Part shown: piece after piece, positions 1 through 5,591 of the stretch
Numbering within the stretch: position 1 is the stretch's first letter
How the letters are laid out: each line of letters starts with the position of its first letter
Source of the DNA: CAZFQD01 sp964520885
GTDB lineage: Bacteria > Bacillota > Clostridia > Oscillospirales > SIG519
Assembly (NCBI GenBank): GCA_964520885.1
Contig: CAZFQD010000097.1
Span: 1 to 8,623, forward strand
Length of the DNA stretch: 8,623 nucleotides
Reading direction: 5' to 3'
Translations under genes and position numbers: made by a program
Notes under the pieces: generated by a model
Seen by the model: only the letters and a program-made list of their open reading frames with translations
Told to the model about the DNA's origin: nothing
The model's database searches: none

Positions 1-8
1 GTGTTAAA

Positions 9-260
9 ATGCCAAAACCACGAAATGAAACAGGCGAAAAAAATTTAATTAGTTTAAGATTAAAAGAGCTTAGGAATAATGCTAAATTATCACAACGGAG
101 TCTTGCTCAAAGACTTCAGTTGATAGGTATGGATATGGACAAAAATGTAATAACTCGCATTGAAACTAATAAAAGATTTGTTACAGATATTGAACTAAGA
201 GCCATTGCAAAAATTTTTAATGTAACTTACGATTATTTAATAGACGGGATATTAAAATAA
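9..260 (+). CDS. XRE-family helix-turn-helix DNA-binding protein, 83 aa
   Basis: Small cytoplasmic protein made almost wholly of one Cro/C1-type helix-turn-helix domain (about residues 16-78), presumably a transcriptional regulator. The N-terminal helix reads LRLKELRNNAKLS, helix 2 is about residues 28-37 (SQRSLAQRL), and the recognition helix about 44-53 (DKNVITRIE) is followed by the usual hydrophobic closing helices (ELRAIAKIF, YDYLIDGIL). The turn between helix 2 and helix 3 is longer than in lambda Cro (LIGMDM is inserted), a variant seen in a group of Firmicute XRE proteins. The ATG lies 8 bases from the window edge, so its ribosome binding site is not visible and a further-upstream start cannot be excluded, though the domain is complete. 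It ends 67 bases before a second HTH gene on the same strand. Target and ligand are unknown. Confidence 0.85.
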   Translation: MPKPRNETGEKNLISLRLKELRNNAKLSQRSLAQRLQLIGMDMDKNVITRIETNKRFVTDIELRAIAKIFNVTYDYLIDGILK

Positions 261-327
261 CATTAAATCTTTTTTTTCATACATTTTAGTCTATACTCTT
301 TTATATTATGTTCAAGAGGTGAGCAAG

Positions 328-570
328 ATGACAACAAACAAATACTCCGCAAATGAAGAGAAGTATCGTCAATTGGGTTTAAATATTTCACATTACAGAA
401 AAATCAAAGGATTGTCGCAAGAGCAACTTGCCGAAATGGTTCATATTAGTAGAGGTCACTTAAGTCATATTGAAGCTCCTAATATGTCATCGTCATTTTC
501 TATAGCAATGCTATTTGACATTTCTACTGCTCTTGGAATTGAAGTAAAGCAACTGTTTGAGTTTAAATAA
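328..570 (+). CDS. XRE-family helix-turn-helix DNA-binding protein, 80 aa
   Basis: A second single-domain XRE regulator, unlike the first in sequence. After a polar N-terminus, helix 1 is around residues 14-27 (RQLGLNISHYRKIKG), helix 2 about 30-37 (SQEQLAEM), the recognition helix about 41-49 (SRGHLSHIE), and the closing helices FSIAMLFDISTALG and KQLFEF follow. The IEAPN motif after helix 3 is typical of a common clostridial group. I chose the ATG at 328 rather than the in-frame GTG at 319 because the site AGAGGTGAG (315-323) lies 5 bases before it and covers the GTG. At about 80 aa it has the size of a restriction-modification control protein, but the restriction genes start 3.3 kb away beyond two other genes, so that role is not supported. 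Regulated genes are unknown. Confidence 0.85.
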   Translation: MTTNKYSANEEKYRQLGLNISHYRKIKGLSQEQLAEMVHISRGHLSHIEAPNMSSSFSIAMLFDISTALGIEVKQLFEFK

Positions 571-595
571 GAGCTTTTCATTTATAAATAATTTA

Positions 596-621
596 AATTT
601 CTAATGAAATTCTAATCTAAT
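596..621 (+). repeat. Short inverted and direct repeats upstream of the flavin oxidoreductase gene
   Basis: A perfect 6-bp inverted repeat, AATTTC (596-601) and GAAATT (606-611), is separated by TAAT. Overlapping it, the heptamer TTCTAAT occurs at 599-605 and again at 610-616, an 11-bp period close to one helical turn, followed by CTAAT at 617-621. The position just after the second HTH gene and before the next gene's start would suit an operator. In sequence this AT-rich, chance occurrence is quite possible. Confidence 0.25.
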
Positions 622-648
622 TACAATTTTATCCTCATTGATTATATC

Positions 649-654
649 TATAAT
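649..654 (+). promoter_or_regulatory. Possible -10 element for the flavin oxidoreductase gene
   Basis: A consensus TATAAT sits 44 bases before the ATG at 699. I could not find a convincing -35 box at 16-18 bp upstream (the nearest candidates, TTACAA at 621 and TTGATT at 638, are at the wrong distance), so this is only a weak promoter candidate in a region full of T/A runs. Confidence 0.25.
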
Positions 655-698
655 AAATAGTGGAATAATATAAATAATATGATTATGAGGTTTAATAT

Positions 699-1751
699 AT
701 GGCTTTTAATTCATTAAAAATTGGCGATTTAATTGCAAAGGTGCCAATTATTCAAGGCGGAATGGGTGTTGGAGTTTCTCGCTCCCGTTTGGCTTCGTCG
801 GTTGCAAACCAAGGTGGAATTGGCACAATAAGTGGTGTTCAAATAGGCTTTTTAGAGGATGATTTTTATATTAATCCTTTAGAGGCTAATTTGCGTGCGT
901 TAAGAAAAGAAATTAAAAAAGCAAGAGAGTTATCTCCAAAAGGTATTATTGCGGTTAATTTTCTTATGGCTATTCAAAATTATAATGCTATGGTCAGTGT
1001 TGCAATTGAGGAAGGTATTGACATAGTTGTTTCGGGTGCCGGGCTTCCTTTAATTCTTCCTGAGCTTGTAAAAGGCACAAAAACTAAAATTGCTCCTATT
1101 GTATCCTCTGCAAGAGCGGCAAAAATAATTTTAAAACAATGGGATAGAAAATATGACACAACTGCAGATTTAATAATAGTTGAAGGTCCTTTAGCAGGCG
1201 GACATTTGGGCTTTAATCAAGATGACCTTGAAAGTGGACAAACTCCATTATTAAAGGATATAGTGATAGATGTTATAAATGAAATTAAACCTTTTGAAGA
1301 AAAATATCACAAAATACCTGTAGTTGCCGCCGGAGGAATTTACACAAAGCAAGATATTGAAGAACTTTTAAATATAGGTGCTGACGGTGTTCAAATAGCA
1401 ACACGATTTGTAGTAACCGAAGAATGTGATGCCGATTTAGCCTTTAAAATGGCTTATATTGACGCTAAGCAAAGCGATATTGAAATAATTAAAAGCCCTG
1501 TTGGTATGCCGGGCAGGGTATTAAATAATGCTTTTTTAAAGAATGTAAAAAACGCAAAGCAAAAGATAAACAGTTGTTTTGTTTGTTTAAAGGGTTGCAA
1601 CCCAAATTTATCCCCTTATTGTATATCAGAAGCTTTAGTAAATTCTGTTAAAGGCAAGGTAAATGAGGGGCTTATGTTTGTTGGTAGCAATGCGTTTAGA
1701 CTGAATAAAATGACAACGGTTAAAGAACTAATGCAGGAATTGACAATTTAA
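699..1751 (+). CDS. NAD(P)H-dependent flavin oxidoreductase of the YrpB / nitronate monooxygenase family, 350 aa
   Basis: Cytoplasmic TIM-barrel flavoprotein expected to bind FMN. Relatives include nitronate monooxygenase (formerly 2-nitropropane dioxygenase) and the enoyl-ACP reductase FabK, so the true substrate cannot be read from sequence. Visible motifs are the N-terminal PIIQGGMGVGVS (16-27), VSGAG (111-115), GGHLGF with the family's active-site His169, and the FMN-phosphate region VVAAGGI (208-214) to GADGVQIATRF (228-237). Length fits the family. Near the C-terminus there is a cysteine cluster C293-x2-C296-x3-C300-x7-C308, which I recall from clostridial members and which could bind a metal or Fe-S centre. 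That is inference; simple nitronate monooxygenases do not need one. Start: ATG with TATGAGG (684-690) 8 bases upstream. It stands alone, 77 bases before parE, which seems to have its own promoter. Confidence 0.85.
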   Translation: MAFNSLKIGDLIAKVPIIQGGMGVGVSRSRLASSVANQGGIGTISGVQIGFLEDDFYINPLEANLRALRKEIKKARELSPKGIIAVNFLMAIQNYNAMVSVAIEEGIDIVVSGAGLPLILPELVKGTKTKIAPIVSSARAAKIILKQWDRKYDTTADLIIVEGPLAGGHLGFNQDDLESGQTPLLKDIVIDVINEIKPFEEKYHKIPVVAAGGIYTKQDIEELLNIGADGVQIATRFVVTEECDADLAFKMAYIDAKQSDIEIIKSPVGMPGRVLNNAFLKNVKNAKQKINSCFVCLKGCNPNLSPYCISEALVNSVKGKVNEGLMFVGSNAFRLNKMTTVKELMQELTI

Positions 1752-1762
1752 CAAATTTAATG

Positions 1763-1791
1763 TTGAATTTATTAGTAAAATAATGTAGAAT
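1763..1791 (+). promoter_or_regulatory. Probable sigma-A promoter of the parE - R-M - parC unit
   Basis: TTGAAT (1763-1768, 4/6 to the -35 consensus) and TAGAAT (1786-1791, 5/6 to the -10 consensus) are separated by exactly 17 bp. The -10 box ends 37 bases before the parE ATG, leaving a short leader that contains the GGAGG site (1814-1818). It lies in the only sizeable gap before the four-gene unit. I see no other comparable promoter in the 36-, 4- and 15-base gaps inside the unit, so all four genes may depend on it; promoters within coding sequence are not excluded. Confidence 0.5.
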
Positions 1792-1828
1792 AAGTGTAGT
1801 TTAAATAAAGCTCGGAGGTTTAAAATTA

Positions 1829-3811
1829 ATGACCAAGAAGCAAAATTACACTAATGAAAGCATTTCATCCTTAAAAGGGGCGGACAGGGTTAGAAAACGC
1901 CCGGGAGTTATTTTCGGTTCTGATGGAATAGAGGGCTGTTGCCACTCTGTTTTTGAAATACTCTCCAATTCTATTGACGAAGCAAGAGAAGGCTTTGGAG
2001 ATAAGATAATAATTACTAAATATTATGATAAATCCATTGAAATTGAAGATTTTGGACGAGGCATACCAGTTGATTTTAACCAAAAGGAAAATCGCTATAA
2101 TTGGGAGCTTCTTTTTTGTGAACTTTATGCAGGTGGAAAATACGATAATAATAGCGGTGTAAACTATGAATATTCCTTAGGCTTAAATGGTTTAGGGCTT
2201 TGTGCTACGCAATATGCCGCCGAATATATGGATGTTGAAATATATTCTAACAATACAAAATATTCTCTTCATTTTAAAGAGGGTGAAATTGTTGGAAAAC
2301 TTATGCAAGAACCAGCTGACAGAAAACAAACAGGAACTAAAATTCATTGGAAACCAGATTTAAAGGTTTTTACTGAAATTGATGTTGCTTGCGAGTATTT
2401 TTTAGATTTATTAAAAAAACAAGCTATTGTGAATGCTCATTTAAAATTTATATTTAAAAATCAAACTGAAAAGGGTAATTTTGAAACATATAATTTTTGT
2501 TATGAAAACGGAATTATAGACTATGTTGCCGAAAGTTGTGGGCAAAATCCTTTAACTGGCATTCAGTTTTGGCAAGCAGAAAGGCGAGGAAAAGACAGAG
2601 AAGACAAACCCGAATATAAATTAAAAATGCAATTTGCTTTTTGCTTTTCAAATCAAACTCAACTTTTGGAATATTATCATAATTCAAGTTTTTTGGAGCA
2701 TGGTGGCTCCCCTGAAAAAGCAGTTAAAAATGCTTTTTTATATGAAATTGACCGATATATTAAAGAAGTTAATAAATACACAAAAGGCGAAAGTAAAATT
2801 ACTTTTTTGGATGTGCAGGACTGTTTGGTTTTAGTTTCAAATTCATTTTCCACTCAAACCTCTTATGAAAATCAAACAAAAAAATCTATTTCCAATAAAT
2901 TCATAGCAGATGCTATGATAGAATTTTTGCGGCATCAATTAGAGGTATATTTTAAAGAAAACAAGCAAGAGGCAGACAAGTTAGCAGAGCAGGTTTTAAT
3001 TAATAAGAGAAGCCGCGAAACTGCCGAAAAGGCAAGAATTAATTTAAAAAAGAAACTATCGGGCGGCTTAGATGTTACAAACCGAATTCAAAAATTTGTG
3101 GATTGCAGAAGCCGTGATATTGATAAAAGAGAACTTTACATAGTTGAGGGCGATAGTGCGTTAGGTGCTTGCAAGTTGGCAAGAAATGCTGAATTTCAAG
3201 CTATTATTCCTGTTAGAGGGAAAATCCTTAACTGTTTAAAAGCTGAATACGATAAGATTTTTAAAAATGATATAATTACTGATTTAATTAAGGTTTTAGG
3301 TTGTGGCATTGAGGTAAAACTCAAAGCGAGCAAGGATTTTTCCGCTTTTGATTTATCGGCTTTAAGGTGGGATAAGATTATTATTTGCACCGATGCCGAT
3401 GTGGACGGTTTTCAAATACGAACCCTAATTTTAACAATGCTTTATCGTTTAACTCCAACACTTATTGAAGAGGGCAAGGTTTATATTGCAGAATCTCCCC
3501 TTTTTGAAATAACAACAAAAGATAAAACATATTTTGCATATTCAGATAAAGAAAAAAATGAGATTGTAGAGAAAATTGGCAATGTTAAGATGAATATTGC
3601 ACGCTCAAAAGGTTTAGGAGAAAATGAGCCTGAAATGATGTCGCTAACCACAATGAACCCGCAAACAAGACGATTAGTTAAAGTTACACCCGACGAGGCA
3701 CAGCTTACAAGCGATACCTTTGACTTATTGTTAGGTGATAACCTTCAAGGCAGAAAAGATTTTATTGCTGAAAACGGATATAAATATATTGAGTTAGCGG
3801 ACATTAGTTAA
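1829..3811 (+). CDS. parE: DNA topoisomerase IV subunit B (ParE-like type IIA topoisomerase ATPase subunit), 660 aa
   Basis: ATPase/TOPRIM subunit that pairs with ParC to pass one duplex through another, mainly unlinking daughter chromosomes. The GHKL ATPase fold includes FEILSNSIDEA (42-52; Glu43 is the expected general base, Asn47 the Mg ligand), DFGRGIP (74-80), AGGKYDNNSG (101-110), the glycine-rich lid LGLNGLGL (117-124), and QTK (349-351) with the transducer lysine. The TOPRIM domain shows LYIVEGDSALG (436-446; Glu440), PVRGKILN (461-468) and TDADVDG (521-527), followed by RSKGLGENEPEMM (592-604). Length fits ParE and lacks the GyrB insert of proteobacteria. In the usual DNGRGIP motif Asn is replaced by Phe75. 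SD site GGAGG (1814-1818) precedes the ATG by 10 bases. Its partner gene, normally adjacent, is displaced about 1.8 kb by two restriction-modification genes. A role as a second gyrase is possible but less likely. Confidence 0.9.
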   Translation: MTKKQNYTNESISSLKGADRVRKRPGVIFGSDGIEGCCHSVFEILSNSIDEAREGFGDKIIITKYYDKSIEIEDFGRGIPVDFNQKENRYNWELLFCELYAGGKYDNNSGVNYEYSLGLNGLGLCATQYAAEYMDVEIYSNNTKYSLHFKEGEIVGKLMQEPADRKQTGTKIHWKPDLKVFTEIDVACEYFLDLLKKQAIVNAHLKFIFKNQTEKGNFETYNFCYENGIIDYVAESCGQNPLTGIQFWQAERRGKDREDKPEYKLKMQFAFCFSNQTQLLEYYHNSSFLEHGGSPEKAVKNAFLYEIDRYIKEVNKYTKGESKITFLDVQDCLVLVSNSFSTQTSYENQTKKSISNKFIADAMIEFLRHQLEVYFKENKQEADKLAEQVLINKRSRETAEKARINLKKKLSGGLDVTNRIQKFVDCRSRDIDKRELYIVEGDSALGACKLARNAEFQAIIPVRGKILNCLKAEYDKIFKNDIITDLIKVLGCGIEVKLKASKDFSAFDLSALRWDKIIICTDADVDGFQIRTLILTMLYRLTPTLIEEGKVYIAESPLFEITTKDKTYFAYSDKEKNEIVEKIGNVKMNIARSKGLGENEPEMMSLTTMNPQTRRLVKVTPDEAQLTSDTFDLLLGDNLQGRKDFIAENGYKYIELADIS

Positions 3812-3831
3812 TTCAAAATTCACAGTAATAC

Positions 3832-3853
3832 GAAATGGAGGTTTATATGAGTA
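3832..3853 (+). repeat. Left copy of the 22-bp repeat flanking the R-M genes
   Basis: This stretch covers the methyltransferase ribosome binding site and start codon. It begins GAAATGGAG and ends ATGAGTA, and matches 5570-5591 at 18 of 22 ungapped positions (both ends perfect, the six middle bases mostly different). It may be a relic of a target duplication at the insertion site, or simply two similar translation-initiation regions. GGAGGTTTA also occurs before parE, and GAGGTTTA before the flavin oxidoreductase gene, which weakens the duplication reading. Confidence 0.45.
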
Positions 3854-4815
3854 AAATTAATACTTTTATGGACTTTTGTTCAGGAATAGGCGGAGGTAGG
3901 CTTGGTCTTGAAAAAGCAGGTCTTAATTGTATTGCTTATTCAGAAATTGACAAACAAGCTATAAAAACATATAATTTTCTTTATGATAATAATGAAAACA
4001 ATTTTGGCAATTTAATGAATATTAATTCTGCTGAATTACCTTACTTTGATTTAATGATTGCCGGCTTTCCATGTCAAACCTTTTCGGTAATAGGTCAAAG
4101 AAAAGGTATGAATGATAGTAGGGGACAAATAATATATGGGCTAATAAGAATTTTAAAAGAAAAAAGCATCCCTTATTTTATTCTTGAAAATGTAAAAGGG
4201 TTAGTTAATCACAATAGTGGGCAAACAATAAAGCAGATTATCAACGATTTAAATGATGCTGGATATTCAGTTCGTTTTAAAGTATTAAATAGCTTGCATT
4301 ACGGAGTTCCTCAAATGAGAGAAAGAGTATACTTTGTCGGAGTTTTAAAAAACTTAATTAACACGGAAAAAAAATTTGAGTGGCCACTACATATAAAACA
4401 ACCTAAATTAAATGAGTATTTAATTGATAATTGTGAAGCAAGTTTAGATTTGGCTTCATTTGAAACATTTAATAGATACTTGAAAAATAAATATAATAAT
4501 AGGAAATTTATTTTAGACGAGTTGCTAAAAGAGGACTATTTGGTTTTAGATACTCGCCAATCAGATTTAAGATTATATAGGGATAAAGTGCCAACACTCA
4601 GAACAGGAAGACATGGGATTTTGTATGTTCGCAGTGGAAAATTTAGAAAATTATCAGGTTACGAAGCGTTGTTGTTACAGGGTTTCCCTAAAAGCTATGC
4701 TGATAGAGTAAAAAATAAGATTTCGGACAAATATTTGTTGTGTCAAGCTGGAAATGCAATGACAGTAAGCACTATTGAAGCAATAGGTAGAAAATTAGTT
4801 GAATATGTGGGGTAA
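3847..4815 (+). CDS. DNA (cytosine-5) methyltransferase, type II R-M, predicted GCGC specificity, 322 aa
   Basis: Transfers methyl from S-adenosylmethionine to C5 of cytosine, protecting host DNA from the neighbouring endonuclease. It carries the ordered C5-methyltransferase motifs: I (FMDFCSGIGGGRLGLE, 7-22; AdoMet loop), IV (GFPCQTFS, 73-80; catalytic Cys76), VI (ENV, 114-116), VIII (QMRERVYFVG, 156-165), a target-recognition stretch about 170-245, then VPTLRTGRHGILY (248-260) near motif IX, and X (AGNAMTVSTIEAIG, 301-314; Ala replaces the usual Ser of GNS). Length matches M.HhaI (327 aa). I place the start at ATG 3847, not the in-frame ATG at 3835, because GGAGG (3837-3841) lies 5 bases before it and overlaps the earlier ATG. 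GCGC specificity is inferred from the partner enzyme, not read from the recognition region. It begins 36 bases after parE and ends 4 bases before the endonuclease gene. Confidence 0.95.
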   Translation: MSKINTFMDFCSGIGGGRLGLEKAGLNCIAYSEIDKQAIKTYNFLYDNNENNFGNLMNINSAELPYFDLMIAGFPCQTFSVIGQRKGMNDSRGQIIYGLIRILKEKSIPYFILENVKGLVNHNSGQTIKQIINDLNDAGYSVRFKVLNSLHYGVPQMRERVYFVGVLKNLINTEKKFEWPLHIKQPKLNEYLIDNCEASLDLASFETFNRYLKNKYNNRKFILDELLKEDYLVLDTRQSDLRLYRDKVPTLRTGRHGILYVRSGKFRKLSGYEALLLQGFPKSYADRVKNKISDKYLLCQAGNAMTVSTIEAIGRKLVEYVG

Positions 4816-4819
4816 GATA

Positions 4820-5569
4820 ATGTTAAAAGATGACTTAATAGCTCGTGGTTCAAATACAGCTAAGAATGGCTTTAAAAATGAAGATGATATAGCAAAAAAG
4901 TTTAATAATTGGGAAAGCGATATTGAAGCACAGGAATGGCTAAAAATAATGGGATATAATTTAAGTGAAATTGAAAAAGTTATAGCAATAAAACTGCATG
5001 GTTATAAAACTGATGTTCAAGTCCAAATAACAATATATCTTAAAAAAGCAATTTCTGCTGAAAACCTATCTATTAAATTAGTGAGTAATCCACAAGGCTT
5101 TAATCAAATTGATAAGAGATGGACAGATAAATATGTAGAAATGTGGGAAATCCCTGACGATATTACTTATTTACTTAAATTATTTACCGGTGAAATAAAA
5201 CCTGAAAAAAGTAATGTTAAAGATAAAAGAAGAATGTTTCTTAATGAAATGAATGAGGATAACCAAAATAAGATAATAGATTTTTTTACAAAAAACAAAA
5301 TATTAATTATCTCCGATATAATAAAAGGCAGAGGTTTGTTTTCGGCTGGTTGGATGTTAGTTTCCCTAAATATTAAAGGAGAAATATACTGGACATTAAA
5401 AAATATTAATTATGCAATGAACATTTTTGGTAATGGAGAAGTTAAAATTACTAATAAAGGAAGCCTGAAAATTGGGCAAATAACTATGCAAAGAAAAGGC
5501 GGAGACGGTGGCAGAGATACTGCAAATATGCTTCAATTTAAGATAAATCCCGCTATACTTTTTAAATAG
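4820..5569 (+). CDS. Type II restriction endonuclease, HinP1I-like (predicted G^CGC), 249 aa
   Basis: Expected to cleave unmethylated GCGC. From memory it aligns nearly end to end with R.HinP1I of Haemophilus influenzae (247 aa): shared blocks include GS-TAK-GFKNE (10-21), EAQ-WL--MG-NL (36-48), KLVSN--GFNQIDK-W (86-101), SN-KDKRRMF, and the C-terminal QRKGGD-GR-TANMLQFKI. HinP1I has a PD-(D/E)XK-type centre formed by Asp62, Gln81 and Lys83; the equivalents here are Asp65, Ser84 and Lys86 with identical 19- and 2-residue spacing, so the middle position differs. I chose ATG 4820 over TTG 4799 and ATG 4805: it matches the HinP1I N-terminus and has GGGGT (4809-4813) 6 bases upstream inside the end of the methyltransferase gene. 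The 4-base gap suggests translational coupling, methyltransferase first. No controller gene is adjacent. Confidence 0.9.
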   Translation: MLKDDLIARGSNTAKNGFKNEDDIAKKFNNWESDIEAQEWLKIMGYNLSEIEKVIAIKLHGYKTDVQVQITIYLKKAISAENLSIKLVSNPQGFNQIDKRWTDKYVEMWEIPDDITYLLKLFTGEIKPEKSNVKDKRRMFLNEMNEDNQNKIIDFFTKNKILIISDIIKGRGLFSAGWMLVSLNIKGEIYWTLKNINYAMNIFGNGEVKITNKGSLKIGQITMQRKGGDGGRDTANMLQFKINPAILFK

Positions 5570-5591
5570 GAAATGGAGAAGTTTATGAGTA
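5570..5591 (+). repeat. Right copy of the 22-bp repeat flanking the R-M genes
   Basis: It starts one base after the endonuclease TAG stop and includes the SD site and ATG of parC. It shares GAAATGGAG and ATGAGTA with 3832-3853, 18 of 22 positions overall. If the R-M pair were removed together with one copy, parE would be followed directly by parC with a normal ribosome binding site. Confidence 0.45.

Larger units (their letters stand above)
3832..5569 (+). mobile_element. Restriction-modification cassette inserted between parE and parC (inferred)
   Basis: The unit between the two similar 22-bp junction stretches contains only the methyltransferase and endonuclease genes, in the same direction as the host genes and with no transposase, integrase or tRNA. 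By spot counts the endonuclease coding region is poorer in GC (about 25-28%) than nearby parC (about 30-40%), which fits recent acquisition but was not computed over full genes. Boundaries are an inference from the flanking similarity; the true junctions could lie anywhere within those stretches. Confidence 0.5.

Noticed and set aside
328..570. Second HTH gene as the controller (C) protein of the R-M system
   Set aside because: Size and fold would fit, but C genes lie next to the R-M genes, and here about 3.3 kb with two unrelated genes intervene. No C-box-like repeats are seen before the methyltransferase or endonuclease.
1871..2083. 70-codon minus-strand open frame inside parE
   Set aside because: It overlaps the conserved ATPase motifs of parE in antisense and has no recognisable domain or ribosome binding site.
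3835..3846. Upstream in-frame ATG (3835) as the methyltransferase start, and likewise ATG 5573 for parC
   Set aside because: In both cases this ATG overlaps the Shine-Dalgarno sequence of the next in-frame ATG, which has ideal spacing and matches the expected family N-terminus.
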